Positions 1 through 11,950 of a DNA stretch of 64,000 nucleotides are shown here, piece after piece. The notes below the pieces were generated by a model. That model saw only the letters and a program-made list of their open reading frames with translations, had not been told where the DNA came from and made no database searches. The DNA lies in contig CM067522.1 in NCBI GenBank assembly GCA_034509495.1, positions 12,543,028 to 12,607,027 on the forward strand. Reading direction: 5' to 3'. Within the stretch, counting starts at the first letter, position 1. Each line of letters begins with the position of its first letter. Both the position numbers and the translations under genes were made by a program. Origin of the DNA: Acestrorhynchus altus (taxonomy: Eukaryota; Chordata; Actinopteri; Characiformes; Acestrorhynchidae).

Positions 1-19
1 TAAACAATTAAATTAAATT

Positions 20-798
20 TTGTTAATTTTGTTTACTGAGAGATTATATTATAAACTGAGATTGTAAATCAGTCTAGCATCTCCTCTTAAATAAGATCTG
101 TCCAAGCTGTTTAACTCTTCTTCAAGTCCAGCGTTTATTACCAGCATTAGTCGATCATCTCCTGTTTAATAAGGTCTACTCGTTTTAATTAAAGATTAAT
201 CTTTGTTTGATGATTGATTAACTGATTTCAACTGATTTTCCTCCTGTAATCTCTCTCACTCTTCCTCCTGTAATCTCTCACTCTTCCTCCCATAGTCTCT
301 CTCTCACTCTTCCTCCTGTAGTCTCTCTCACTCACTCTTCCTCTCATAGTCTCTCTCTCCCTCTTCCTCCTGTAGTCTCTCTCTCACTCTTCGTCCTGTA
401 GTCTCTCTCTCCTCTTCTTTCACTCTTCTCCTCCCATAGTCTCTCTCTCTCCTCTCCCTCTTCCTCCTGTAGTCTCTCTCTCACTCTTCGTCCTGTAGTC
501 TCTCTCTCACTCTTCCTTCCATAGTCTCTCTCTCGCTCTTCTTCCTGCAGTCTCTCTCTCTCTTCCTCCTGCAGTTTCTCTCTCACTCTCCCTCCTGCAG
601 TCTCTCCCTCATTCTTCCTCCAGCAGTGTCTCTCATTCTTCCTCCTGCAGTCTCTCTCTCATTCTTCCTCCTGTAGTCTCTCTCTTCCTCCTGTAGTCTC
701 TCTCACTCATTCTCCTGTAGACTGTCTCTCTTCTTCCAGTAGTCTCTGCCTCTCGCGCTTTCTCTCTCATCCTCCGGTAGTCTCTCTTCTTCCTGTAG

Positions 799-858
<60 letters not shown>

Positions 859-1520
859 TGTACTCCACTGTTTATTATCAATGTTAAATAAAGTCTATCC
901 AAACCAGAATTAATTCATCTGTTTTAATAAACTTGTTTAAAATATTTTTAAGCAATTCAATTACAAGTTAGTCTGTATATTTACCAACATGAAACTGGTG
1001 AAAATGCAAATGCACAGATAATCAGAATATTATCCTGACATATCCTCTTAAATGCAGTCTATTCCAGCCATCTTAGGTCACCTTTTTAAAAATGTTTACA
1101 TAACTTTTTAAAGCAAATAAATGAAGATTTTGGCATGTTTTACCAATATGAGACTGGTGCCAGGCCAAGTCCAGTGTTTCTTACCAGTGTTAGTCTAGCA
1201 TCTCTTCTTCTAAATAATAATTTAGTTCATGCTTTAATAATTGATATTGATTTATTTATCAGGAAGAAATGGGTGAAAATCCAAGTAGACTGCTTGTCAA
1301 CATAATAGTCCAGTATCACCTCTTAAATATGGTCTATTCGGGCCATTTTCAATCATCCTAAATCATGTTTATATAGGTTTTCCAGTTTCTAAAAGCAAAT
1401 AAACGAAGATGTTGGTATGTTTAACTGATATGAGATTGGTGACAGTCCAAGTGCAGTGTTTGTTAGCAGTGTTAGTTTAACCATTACATTCTGCTGTTGT
1501 AAACTAAACTGAAGTCTCTG
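20..1520. repeat. diverged tandem repeat array, unit about 200-300 bp
   Basis: Several degenerate units share the phrases 'gagactggtg', 'agtccagtgtttattaccag', 'gttagtctagcatctcctct' and 'taaataaggtctat', recurring near 70-180, 870-1090, 1140-1330 and 1430-1500. The array is interrupted by the CT-rich minisatellite at 236-855. A related single copy sits near 15350-15540, which also carries 'gttgtaaactaaa' as at 1497. No coding sense is visible. Unit boundaries are approximate. Confidence 0.6.
236..855. repeat. CT-rich minisatellite ending in a pure (CT)n run
   Basis: Tandem units of roughly 15-30 bp are built on 'cttcctcctgtagtctctct', and the block ends in an uninterrupted (CT)n run at about 803-854. 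Arg/Glu-rich frames on the minus strand here are translations of the repeat, not genes. The same unit recurs at 2571-2930, on the other side of the GC-rich exon at 2.1 kb. Confidence 0.95.
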
Positions 1521-1559
1521 GGGTCAGAGTCATCAATCATATTCGTTTGATTTCTTGGA

Positions 1560-2021
1560 AAACTACTCCTTTAAGTTTCGTACTGTAGCACTGGAGGGAG
1601 CGATGGAGTCTTCCTCCCTTCTTTGCAGATCTATAGTGATGCTGTAGAAAACAGACTGTCGAAACGTTCCCCTCCTATAATATGGCCTTATTAAGATGAT
1701 CTGCTTCTTCATGAAGACTGGTATCCCGGTATGAAGTCCTGCATTGCTCTAGTGCCCACAGGGGCAGACCTCACTGGTGCAGTGCACTTCAGTGTGGTGC
1801 TGAAAAGCTGCAGAGCCCTGGTCCTGCTGGCAGGAACTGAACTCCTGAGCTCATTCCAGCAGTGACCTGCAGCAGAAGACAGTGCAGATCAGGAGACACT
1901 TCAGCATCGTCTTCTTCAGAGCAGAACACACCGGCGGTCTGATACTGTAAGAGTCGCCCTTCCATCGCAGTATCTGTGCAGCATCGATCAGTGATTAGCG
2001 CGCGCGCTGCATCATGCAGAG

Positions 2022-2054
<33 letters not shown>

Positions 2055-2226
2055 CAGGGTGAGGCTGGCCGGGGGTCGGTACCTTTGGCCGCCGTCGCTG
2101 CAGATGGAGCCCATGAGTCTGTGCGGAGGCGCGGATCTCAGACTCCTCACGTCCTGATCCGGATCAGCCGCACATTCACCGAGTCTGACCGCCATCAGTA
2201 CAGAACTCCAGACCCAGCCATCAGCC

Positions 2227-2228
<2 letters not shown>
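1560..2228 (-). promoter_or_regulatory. GC-richer island around candidate kcnt1 downstream first exon
   Basis: Base composition rises sharply relative to the AT-rich flanks. CpGs cluster between about 1935 and 2190, including a gcgcgcgcgc stretch near 1998-2008. On the minus strand this contains the candidate first exon ending at 2083. Such an island fits a vertebrate promoter. No TATA box was identified. A (GT)n run at about 2024-2054 lies just inside the intron. Confidence 0.45.
2083..2114 (-). CDS. kcnt1: candidate alternative first coding exon of KCNT1-like channel (partial)
   Basis: On the minus strand an ATG at 2114 opens MGSICSDGGQ plus AG, followed by the splice donor gtaccg (exon ends 2083). 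One mammalian KCNT1 N-terminus, as I recall it, contains GSVGSDVGQR before the shared VQVEFY exon, so GS-x-x-SD-x-GQR is a good short match. The exon ends in phase 2 (AG), exactly like the other kcnt1 exon at 29372, so both could splice to the same downstream exon. An in-frame upstream ATG at 2195 would add 27 residues starting MAVRLGECAA, and the frame stays open further upstream through the CT repeat, so the start is uncertain. The downstream exon was not found and should lie left of the window. The match is short; an unrelated first exon is possible. Confidence 0.55.
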
Positions 2229-2270
<42 letters not shown>

Positions 2271-2502
2271 TGTTTCTGTCTCTACCTTACTCTTTCTCTC
2301 CTTTCTGTTTCCCCTCTGCTGTCTCTCTCTCTCTCCTTCACTCTCTACCTCTGTACATCCCTCCCTCCACTTCACCCCCACTCTCTTCTCTATCTCTCTC
2401 TCCCTCCTTCAAAATACTCCTGTTTTCCTCTGATCTATCCCTCCCGCTCACTCTTTCATGCTCTCATCCCCCTCCTTTTCTCCTCTATATCCTCATGTGC
2501 CT

Positions 2503-2570
<68 letters not shown>
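2229..2570. repeat. (CT)n and (CA)n microsatellites in pyrimidine-rich DNA
   Basis: Pure (CT)n lies at about 2229-2268 and 2503-2548, the latter running directly into (CA)n at about 2548-2570. The strand between is strongly pyrimidine-rich. The Ser/Leu-rich plus-strand open frame across it is a repeat artefact. Confidence 0.95.
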
Positions 2571-2930
2571 TATTCCTTCTATATTCTCTCTATTCCTCCT
2601 GTAGTCTCTCTCTTCCTCCTGTAGTCTCTCTCTATTCCTCCTGTAGTCTCTCTATTCCTCCTGTAGTCTCTCTCTATTCCTCCTGTAGTCGCTCTCTTCA
2701 TCCTGTAGTCTCTCTCTATTCCTCCTGTAGTCTCTCTATTCCTCCTGTAGCCTCTATTCCTCCTGTAGTCTCTCACTCTTCCTCCTATAGTCTCTTCCTC
2801 CTGTAGTCTCTCTATTCCTCCTGTAGCCTCTATTCCACCTGTAGTCTCTCTCTATTCCTCCTGTAGTCTCTCACTCTTCCTCCTATAGTCTCTCTCTCTC
2901 TCTCTCTCTTCCTCCTGTAGTCTCTCTCTT
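2571..2930. repeat. minisatellite of 'tattcctcctgtagtctctc' units
   Basis: About 18 tandem copies of a 17-20 bp unit match the unit of the 236-855 block. The two arrays flank the candidate promoter exon at 2.1 kb. Confidence 0.95.
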
Positions 2931-2998
2931 CAGCACAAACTCACACTGTGTGATGGGAAGGTGTTAGCTATAGCAGAGTTTGATTACATTCAGCATTA

Positions 2999-3830
2999 GA
3001 GTCCACTTTTAGACGCAAATCTTAAGTGAAGTGATTCAAATAAAGCACAGTGCTGCCACTTCTGCACCAGAAATGGTTCCACAACTGTAAAAAGATGTCC
3101 AATCAGATTCAAGTGGGGTTTTGGCTGGGCCACTCCAGGACGTTCACAGAGTTGTTCTGAAGCCACTCCTTTGTTGTCTTGGCTGTGTACTGGGGTCGTT
3201 GTCCTGTTGGAAGTTAAACCTTCCCAGTCTGAGGTCCAAAACACACTGGAGCAGGTTATCATCAAGGACGTCTCTGTACATCGCTGCCGTCATCTTTCCC
3301 TCAACCCTGATTAGTCTTCCAGTTCCTGCTGCACAAAAACATTCCCAAAACATGATTCTGCCACAACCGTGCTTCACTGTAGGAATGGTATTGGCTAGGT
3401 GATGAGAAGCCTGGTTTCCTTCAGACACACAGACACGCTTGGCATTAAGTCCATCTATTTGTTTCTCATTCCCTGAGAGTCCTTTGAGTGCAAACTCCAA
3501 ATGGCGTCATTTGCCTTTTAGTGAGGACTAGCTTCCACCTGGCCATCTTCCATACATGCCCGATTGGTGGAGTGCTGCCCGAATGGTCCTTCTGTAAGTT
3601 CTCTTCTCTCCACAAAGCAATGTTGAGCTCATTCAGAATTACCATTTGATTCTGTTTCACTTCCTTCTACACAGATCACTCAGTTTGGCTTGGTAACCAG
3701 CTCTATGAAGAGTCATGGTGGTTCCAAAACATCTTCCATTTACAGAGAATGGAGGCCACTGTGCTCATTTGGACCTTCAATGCAGCATTTTATCCATGCT
3801 GCCCACATCTGAACAGCTTTTCATTTTGCA
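2999..3830 (-). mobile_element. degenerate Tc1-like transposon, transposase on minus strand
   Basis: The minus strand reads, across several frames, recognisable pieces of a Tc1 DDE transposase: an N-terminal part near 3600-3800, then NTIPTVKHG.GRIMFWECF, AAGTGRLIRVEGKM and FQQDNDPSTQ near 3140-3420. The catalytic block FQQDND is present but the downstream DDE region is frameshifted. The copy is broken by frameshifts and small indels and is certainly inactive. It lies between the CT minisatellite and a SINE tail. Exact terminal inverted repeats were not defined. Confidence 0.9.
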
Positions 3831-3929
3831 GTGGTTTTCTCATTCTGTGTAACTACTGAATGACATACTGATCATTAAGAGCAGTGAAGTTGATCTTCTA
3901 GAGTAGTGATGTGGCAGTTTGAAAAAGAG

Positions 3930-4075
3930 GCAGTTGCTGGTTTCACATGTGTGGGAGGAGGCATGTGCTTGTTTTCAATCTCTTAGTGTCAGGATCTTAT
4001 GTGACATGGTTGGGTAATTGGCAGTTCCAAATTAGGTGGGAAACTGGAATAAAATAATTAGTATCACTGAAGTTA
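3930..4075 (+). repeat. SINE tail fragment
   Basis: The segment 'catgtgcttgttttcaatctcttagtgtcagga...ggttgggtaattggcagtt...aataaaataa' matches the 3' part of the tRNA-derived SINE at 10725-11005. The tRNA-like head is missing here. Confidence 0.7.
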
Positions 4076-4195
4076 TAGCAGGATGTATATGATTTAAATT
4101 GCCTTATGTAATACTGCACATCCTGTGATATGACTGTTGTGCATGCACTTATTGTTATGTCAATGCTGAAACATTACATTGTGCAGCCCTAAAAG
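4055..4195. mobile_element. end fragment of the 'agggctgcac' MITE family
   Basis: The segment ending 'catgcacttattgtta...cattgtgcagcccta' matches the right end of the element at 15545-15985. Only one end is present. Confidence 0.55.
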
Positions 4196-4689
4196 CATCT
4201 ATTAGTAAACAGTGAACAGCGAGGCAGAGACAGCTATCAACCCCACAGACCTCCCAGGTAAGTGCAATAATGTGCTCGAATGGCCTTTTCACCTAAAGGA
4301 CACGTCATGGAAACAGACTAAATAGCATTAATGTATCTTATTTACTTAATTCAAGTCCAGAGAGAGAACAGCCTGAGGGGTCTATTAATCAAAAGGCATG
4401 TCACCTATTCAAGTCCGATTACACTGAAATGAGTTGATTTAGCAGCGATTAGGAATTGCTGCGACTGGCAACCAAAGGAAATAGCAGGAGCAATGAGAAA
4501 CACCTGCTTAAACATGATTTATGCATTTCTTATTTGCAATCATCTCTGCAAACGAATCAGAGGTAAGATGAGTGCATTCATTAGTCTTGATTGGTAAGAG
4601 ATAATTATCACAATAGTTTTCTGTTCAATAAATCAATAAATATTTTCAAGAATATACTTCAGAGTGCAGAATTGATGACAATACATTTC

Positions 4690-4975
4690 AAAATCCACAT
4701 TCACATGTTTTCCATCACTGTAGTCAATATAGGCAATATATGGCAATATTTATATCAATTTTGGGATATATACAGAGCGGTATATGGGCTGAGCCGATAT
4801 AGACATAAATATTCATATATCTCGATATAAACAGAGCAAGGTATGGACAGGCAATGTATCAATATTTATATCTATATTAGGATATAAACAGAGCAAGCTA
4901 TGGGTTGAGGCGATATATTGATTTTAATATCTATATTGTGACGTAAATGTCAATAGATAATTATTTTTCCTTTGA
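4690..4975. repeat. three to four tandem units of a 'gatata' repeat, about 55-63 bp each
   Basis: Successive units read 'aatatttatatc..tttgggatataaacagagc.aggtatggg.tgagccgatata'. The same family occurs dispersed at 8680-8990, 28080-28340 and 32730-33040. Confidence 0.75.
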
Positions 4976-4982
4976 AACACAA

Positions 4983-5219
4983 CCTCCTCACTGACCCTCA
5001 ACATTGGATCCCCTCAGGGCTGTGCTCAGCCCACTCCTGTACTCTCTGTTCACCCACGACTGCACAGCCAGACACAGCTCCAACGTCATCATTAAATTTG
5101 CTGATGACACAACAATCATCGGCCTGATCTCCAATGACAATGAGGCAGGCTACAGAGAGGAGGCAATCACATTTCATCTCATCTGCCTCAGCACAACATT
5201 ACACCTTCACACCACGTAA
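4983..5219 (+). mobile_element. fragment of CR1/L2-type LINE reverse transcriptase
   Basis: The plus strand reads, with a frame change near the start, a GSPQGC-VLSPLLYSLFTHDC stretch, then NVIIKFADDTTIIGLIS. FADD is the reverse transcriptase catalytic box. Only a short part of the palm domain survives and the reading frame ends at 5219. Two other fragments of what looks like the same LINE lineage are at 13828-14600 and 61911-62195. It is an old truncated copy. Confidence 0.9.
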
Positions 5220-5480
5220 CCTCTTTATGCACCTGCACTTTAATCATCCGGAGCAGCAACTAGCTGGTCGGTTACACTACACCCACCAAAGACCCTCCCA
5301 CTGAAACCACTAAAGACTGTCTCCCACTGCCTTCTCACACTACAGCTATACCTAATTCTATACCCAGTGCATGTACATATAATGTAAGCATTCTTTTGTA
5401 GTTTTTATCAACGCAGAACTTCTACAGTGTAATAATATATGTATAGTGTTAGTTAATGTGTAAATACTCTATTTATACTA

Positions 5481-6290
5481 CAACCCAATGAAGTTGGGAC
5501 ATTGTGTAATAAATAATAACAACATAAACATAACAATAGTCTAAATAAAAACAGAATATGATGATTTGCAAATCCTTTATTCATTTGAATACACTTCAAA
5601 GGCAAGATATTTAATGTTCAAACAGATCAGCAAATATTCACTCATTTTGAATATGATGTCTGCAATGTTCCAAACAAGTTGGGATGGGACTACAAAAGAC
5701 TGGGAAAGTTGAGGAATGCTAAAAAACACCTGAACATTCCACAGGTGAACAGGTTCACTGGAAACAGGTGAGTGTCATTATTGGGTATAAAGGGAGCATC
5801 TGCATGGACAACTACTGCATGAGCATATAGTCTAACAGTTTAAAAACATCTCTCAACATGCAATTGCAAGGAATTTAGGGATTTCATCATCTACAGTCCA
5901 TAATATCATCAAAAGATTTAGAGAATCTGGAGAAATCTCTGCAAATAAGCAGAAAGACTGAAAACCAATACTGAATGCCCGTGACCATCAATCCCTCAGA
6001 TGACACTGCATTAAAAACCAACATCATGCTGTAACAGATATGAGCCCAGGAACACTTCAGAAAGCCACTGTCACTGTCATCACTGTCAGTGAACATAGTT
6101 CGTCGCTCCATCTACAAGTATAAGTTAAAACTCTACCAATACTCTACTAATATCAACAACACCCAGAAACGCTGTTGGCTTCTCTGGACCTGAGCTCATC
6201 TGAGATGGACTGACGCAGTGGAATAGTAGAAAAGTGTCCTGTGGACTGACGAGTCGATATTTCATATTGTTTTTGGAAATGTGATGTGAA
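5481..6290 (+). mobile_element. Tc1/mariner-type transposon remnant, left end and N-terminal half
   Basis: It begins 'acaacccaatgaagttggga', which looks like a terminal repeat, followed by an AT-rich leader. It then carries a degenerate N-terminal transposase region whose plus-strand frames give pieces such as GISSSTVHNIIKRF, a helix-turn-helix. The copy stops near 6290 before the catalytic domain ends. Multiple indels break the frame. Unrelated sequence follows. Confidence 0.8.
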
Positions 6291-6439
6291 CACAAATCTA
6301 TGTTTGATTGTTAACTAGCTGAGCTAGTACAGGAAGTGTTAAATAAGATCCAGTTTAGTAAAACACACTAAACACACTACAAAGTGAGACAAAAATACAC
6401 TTGCTCATTTGTTTATTAAGGAAAAATATCCAATTTTAT

Positions 6440-7030
6440 ACACACATATGTGAGTAGCAACAGCAGAACAACTTGTACAACTTGTGTTATTTGGATCATT
6501 GTCTTGCTGCATGACCAACATCCTCTTGAGATTCAGCTCATGGACAAAAGTTCGGACATTTTTCTTTAGAATTTGCTAAAATCATTCAGAATTCATTGTT
6601 CCTATTATTTTAGAATGCAGTTTTCCAAACAACACTTGTCATTTTAAACAAAAATCAATTTTGATCTTATCTGTCCACAAGTAATTGTTCCAGTAGGCTT
6701 CTGGTTTTTCCATCTGATCTTTAGCAAACTGCAAATGGTCAGTAATGTTATTTCTGTAAAGCAATGGCTTTTGGCTTGCAGTCCTACACGTTGTTCAGTG
6801 TTCTCCTGATGGTGGACTCATGAACATTCATTTTAGCCAATATTAGCCTTTAGTTGCTTGGAAGTTACCTTCGGTTCCTCTGGCATGATCTCTGTTGGTA
6901 ATAGGTAATAATGATCTTGAATGCCCTCCATTTATACACAGTCTGTCTGAGTGTGGATTTGTGGAGTCTACCAACATGGTGTGGAACTTCCTCTCCCTCT
7001 TCTTCAAATAAAACAGGGTGCACACCTAGT
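6440..7030 (-). mobile_element. degenerate Tc1-like transposon remnant
   Basis: The plus-strand text reads as the reverse complement of a Tc1-type transposase gene ('ttggatcattgtcttgctgcatgacc', 'tctgtccacaagtaattgttccag', 'gttctcctgatggtggactcatgaac'). No long frame survives. This is a different subfamily from the copy at 3.0-3.8 kb. Confidence 0.65.
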
Positions 7031-7539
7031 TTATTTAAGGGTGCCCAAGGCAGGAATATCCCCTAGACAGGTTGTGGCACAAACACTGTCTACAGCACAA
7101 CCATGCTACCTAGATGTGTCTAGAAATATGATTTTTTAGAGAATAGGAATGCAGAATGTTTGTATATATTATCATAATGTATAGGACAGTGTGTTAATAC
7201 TGGGAGAATGGGATAATTTATTGTTTATGGGGATGTTTATATTGGTTTCACTTTCTTATAATGAATGAAGAATCTTCAGCTGCTTGTGCATTCAAGAAAA
7301 GAGGCTGCTGTGTGAATAAGCTGCTGCATCTCTGCCATTCTCCAGTCTCCTGAATACTGCTATTACATAACATTGATAAAGTAAAGAGAGCAAACTGGAG
7401 GCTCCATTACGGACACCTCACAGCGACACCCTGTGGCAAACACGAGAAATTACACCCACAGTTCCTTTTACATAAGGACCCTGATGTCCTAAGGATCAGA
7501 GGCACTGTACTTCACAAGCATGACAATAGCTGGATTAAG

Positions 7540-8060
7540 GACACTTGGTTTTTTATTGTGTAGTCATGTTCTGTGTAAGACCATCAAATATGATGGATAA
7601 CTGCACCAACACATTTCTGCATGAATTTTGTTTAAAACTAAACCTCTCAAAAAGAACATTGCTGTCCATTTGCAGTTTGCTAAAAATCACATGGACAAGC
7701 CAGAAGACAACTAGAACAAGGTTTTTGTCACGTGAACCGATGAGACCAAAATAAATGAGTATAAATGAGATGTATGTTTGGAGAAAGGACACTGCATTCC
7801 CTTACGCTATCTGTGAAACTAGGTGGTGGTAGTATCATGGTTTGATGATGTTTTGCTGTATCTGGCCCAGGACAGCTTGCCAAATTCAAAAGTCAAAGTC
7901 TACAAAATAACAGAGCTGAAGCTATTTCGTAGAGAGAAATGGGCTAAAATTCCATTGTAAGAACAATTACCGGAAATGTTTAGTTGTAGTTTTCGTTTGC
8001 ACAACGGTGTCGCATCAGATACTCAAAGCAAAGATTCACATACTTTTGCCACTCACAGAT
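7540..8060 (+). mobile_element. degenerate Tc1-like transposon remnant
   Basis: The stretch 'gaccgatgagaccaaaat', then 'tgaaactaggtggtggtagtatcatggtttg', then 'ttttgctgtatctggcccagga' corresponds to the central transposase region of a Tc1-type element. The frame is broken throughout. Confidence 0.65.
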
Positions 8061-8679
8061 ATGTAAGATCATATTTTTCATTGATTACAGCCAGCTAAAC
8101 CTTTCTGAGTCCTTTAATCGAAAGGTAAACATATACTGAACCCATGAAAGACTTCTGCTGTAAAGAGGATAGTTGGTAATATCCGAGTACGAGGTTGGAG
8201 GCAGTAATGCTACCATTCCAGCTTTCTGCAATCAGGTCATTTGGATCAGTGCTGTTAATAAATGATGATGTATCCAAATATCAGACTCTGGCATCTTTGC
8301 TGAGTTTGTCTTTTCCTTATTTTGCTTTAGTTTTTCTAGTTTTATTGTTTTAAACGTTAACAAAGACTGCAAACGTAAGTTCTTTCTATAACTCTCATTG
8401 CACAGCTCACTGGTTGGTTACCACAAAGATGTTGCAATGACATTACACAGCACTGATAAAGACGGACTGGGTCTTCCAACAGGACAGTCACCTTAAACAC
8501 ACCACAGCAAAGGTGGTTTTGTTATAGATAGAGTAACAAACTTATTAAAAGTTAACCAGGAAACCCAAACATTTATTGTGGTCAAATATCCAACCAGAAT
8601 TCTACCAAAGTTTGTTGATGACTTCCCAAGACATCAGGTCAAACTTGCTAAGAGATATTTAACTGGATATTTGGTGTGC

Positions 8680-8990
8680 TGTACGTATGGGGTGGGCGAA
8701 ATGTCAATGTTTATATTGATATTTGGATTTAAGCAAGATAAGGTCATGATCTGTTTGATTATGTGAATTTTTGAATATTGACTTTTGAAGTATTTAAATA
8801 GCGTTCAGTTTCAATCTTGCTGAAAAGCTTTTTTTCTGTGTATAAAGGAGAAATTATTCAACTTCAGTGTAAATATAGAAAAAAAGAAGGAAGGTTTTTA
8901 TGAAGCATCCTAATTTTTTCACATCATATTTTTCACACATATATATCATGGGTCGCCATTCAGCTAAAATATATCGGAATGTGATTTTTA
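8680..8990. repeat. dispersed 'gatata' repeat copy
   Basis: It contains 'ggggtgggcgaaatgtcaatgtttatattgatattt' and 'tttaaatagcgttcagtttcaatcttgctgaaaagc', shared with the copies at 28080-28340 and (reverse-complement phrases) 32730-33040. Confidence 0.7.
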
Positions 8991-8999
8991 GTCCATGTC

Positions 9000-10724
9000 A
9001 CCCAGTCTTACCCAGTATGTCACTATGTCCTTGTACTGATTTCAGAAACATTCCTAAATTTAAAATGGTGTGCCAAATTTTTGTTTTTTACTATTAAAGA
9101 TACATATTGTACACATTCTTTCCCAGAAATCAACCTGCAAATACATAATGAGTGTATGGAAACATCCAACCCCAACTGTAAGTCTTATATACAAGACCTA
9201 TATACACCCTCTTGCAGTTTAAAGGATTAACGAAGCTCACCAAGTTCTACATCCTATTTTATAACACGTCCACATCAGCAATGTATCAGCAGGCTCACAA
9301 TAAGAACAGAAATGCCCCAAAGCTCAGCATCTCTCTCTTAGATGTGCCTGCACCAGTGAGTAGTAAAGCACAGTAATGCAATGCACTAGCCTCGATCAGT
9401 AGTCACGCTTCACTTCTCCAGTGGAAACGGCAGATGGAAGTGGAGAGCCGTGTTATTGCTCTGCTGTCGCTATGCATTTGTTCAGGGCGCAGAGTCCCCG
9501 CAGCTCCCTGAGCAGCCGGCTGGATGGCCAGCAGCCACGGCCTCACAGGGACACTCTGCAAGAGCCACCAGCAAACCCTCTAGTCAATCTTGCCAAGTGC
9601 ATGTACTGATCAGAACACTGTACCCAAATCTTGACCGTAAAGGCCTCAGAGGAATACTTCAAACTTACACATCAAATTTAAAACATCAAATTTACACATT
9701 TCCCTGTAACCCTAAATGCTATGATATAAATGGATCGTCTGTAATTTTGCACTCAGGCTATGAGACTAATGAACACTAATGAGTAATGGAAGCACAAAAC
9801 CCACTAATTAGCACTGTGCAAACTGCATGTCTAAATCATGCAGACACTTGCCTCAAACTATGCTGATTTCGTTTAGAATAAGCTCTTATTTGGTGCTTAT
9901 ATATGACACTATATGAAATACTGGTGTCTTCATTTGGGCATTTGGGAACCGAAAACTGACTCCAGATCTTTGGACTTGATCCCACACAAAGACATTCCAG
10001 GTTGCCTGCACTCATGCATAAGTGATTTGTGAGATATTCTACTGTCACAGTCTAGACAACCTGTCTAAAATATGCAGCCTTCCACATCACACCTCACTAG
10101 ATTAGCTTTGTTAAGTAAAGACAACCAATATTGGCAATACTGAACAGTCCTGTGTGCAACAGGGGTATAAGAAAATATTTTTTTTTCAGCACTTAGGCAG
10201 TGAAAAAATCCTGGGGTGGATTGACTTGCTGGACCTGACATACCTACCTCTCATTGATATACTTGAGTATAGCAGTATTATGTTTCACAATACTTCATCA
10301 ATTCTCAAAAACACAGAATTGATTTTGTAAATAACTTAATAATAATAATTTTATATAATCATCCAACGTGTTGCCTTTCCAGCTCAAAACCCCAAGATTA
10401 TCAGGTTCTAACAAGGCCTCTCAGTTTTGTTTTTATACTCCTCACATCACAAAGATAAAAAATAAATTAAGTAATTTTCTTTCAGAACATGGTCAAATGT
10501 GTACAAAATGTATTTAGATCTTAAATGAAGTCATGTCAGAGTAACCATGGATGTGTGGCTGTCGCCTATAAATAATATTTATAATAGGAATAAAAATACG
10601 TGAATATATTAAAACATCTGGCAAAACTAAAAATATAAAAATATATCACTTTGCTAACATTATTACAATATTTTGCAATATGTTGAATCATGGCTTTTTG
10701 AAACAGGTAAAAAATGTAGAATAC
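9000..10724. other. no gene recognised
   Basis: Mostly AT-rich sequence with short chance frames. A GC-richer patch at about 9420-9600 holds a few CpGs and a 109-codon frame with no recognisable family. I see no splice-bounded exon that extends a known gene here. Confidence 0.5.
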
Positions 10725-11005
10725 TGAGCTCCGAGTGGCTCAGCGTTCTAATGCGCTAGCACTATGATCCAAAGCTGGCCTGCACAGGCTTCTGTTAGGA
10801 ACTGGGGACCCAGCTGTTTGCTCCCGAGCACGTTGGCTGCCCAGCAATTACGCAATGGCATTGGGGAGTCATGTGCTTGTCTTCACCATCTTAGTGTCAG
10901 GAGCATTGAATGTCATCGGGGAGAGTGCTAATGGGGTTGGGTAATTGGTACTTATCAAATGGGGGGAAGATTGTGATAAAAGACCCTTGATCTGTGAGGT
11001 TTACT
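10725..11005 (+). mobile_element. tRNA-derived SINE
   Basis: The head 'ctccgagtggctcagcgttctaatgcgctagcac' resembles a tRNA with an A-box-like 'gtggctcagcg'. The body includes 'catgtgcttgtcttcaccatcttagtgtcagg' and the tail 'ggggttgggtaattggtac...gataaaag'. Further copies or fragments: 3930-4075, 20880-20965 (minus), 25575-25705 and 40760-41020 (minus). Confidence 0.75.
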
Positions 11006-11950
11006 CCTTTACTAATATGGTGGTCTTTAAATAGTAAAATCAGTACATTAACAGTACACAGTACAATAGCATCTCTAGATTTACAGAGTAAAATATGTAC
11101 ATATGGAGTGATATTGTGTTATTAAAGCACACGGTTAGATGAAAAAACAGGCAGCATTAAGCATTAAAGGGTTAATGAGTCTTAACACTTGCTCAGACCT
11201 GTTTCCCTTTACTGTTATAATGTAAAATTGATACTGGTGAAAGTTAAATGTTCTCTAAACTAGGAGCTTTTAAGCTAGATTCTGTTTAATCACTTGAAGT
11301 TACCCTGGAGACTGTCTTAACATGGCACTGAAATCCACAGGCATGGCATTATGAGGCATGATTAATATGCAAATGAAAAGTTGAAGGTAGAAGTAAGGCG
11401 TGTGATTAGGGCTACAGGGAAAGACGTGTAATACGTACAGCACCTAGCTCTTAAGTAAAGGACAATTTACATATTTAACATACCAATATCCCAGGGCTGG
11501 AAAAAGAACACTAGATTAGAACTACTGCCTAAACATCATACCTAACAACACTAAAGCACTTGCAACACATCAAGCAGCAGGGGACGGAGCTGTCAGCGTG
11601 TGGTTTTATGGCACGACTTCCCACACACAAACTGAGCATCCCTGCAGACACAGAGACACTCAGATACTTAGTGAAAGTAAAGTGAACGCACACAAAATCA
11701 GGCCTCAAACTGGGAGGTCTGACAAAAATTTACAATCAAAAGCCAAACTGCAATTACAAATGTTATTTCTCCAGGTGCTGTAGGCTTTGCCACTTATTAC
11801 CAGAAACGAATGTTCTTTTCCGCCCCAGTGATTCATTTCCAAAGCCTGTATTACAGAAAAGGGAATTATAACGACCCTTTTTGGAATGAAAGATATGAAT
11901 GTTTCAAAACATGCTGTATCTTTCACTATCCTCTCCAGATGGCCCTTATA
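11006..11950. other. no gene recognised
   Basis: AT-rich DNA with small chance ORFs. Nothing with family resemblance or splice structure was seen. Confidence 0.5.

Noticed and set aside
344..902. Arg/Glu-rich minus-strand frames
   Set aside because: Direct translations of the CT-rich minisatellite.
2022..2806. Ser/Leu-rich plus-strand frames of 200 and 103 codons
   Set aside because: Produced by (CT)n, (CA)n and the minisatellite.
5887..6111. 74-codon minus-strand frame
   Set aside because: Antisense to the Tc1/mariner remnant; chance frame.
10725..10800. possible tRNA gene (gtggctcagcg A-box-like head)
   Set aside because: It is followed by a SINE body and tail shared with other copies, and no complete cloverleaf is evident.
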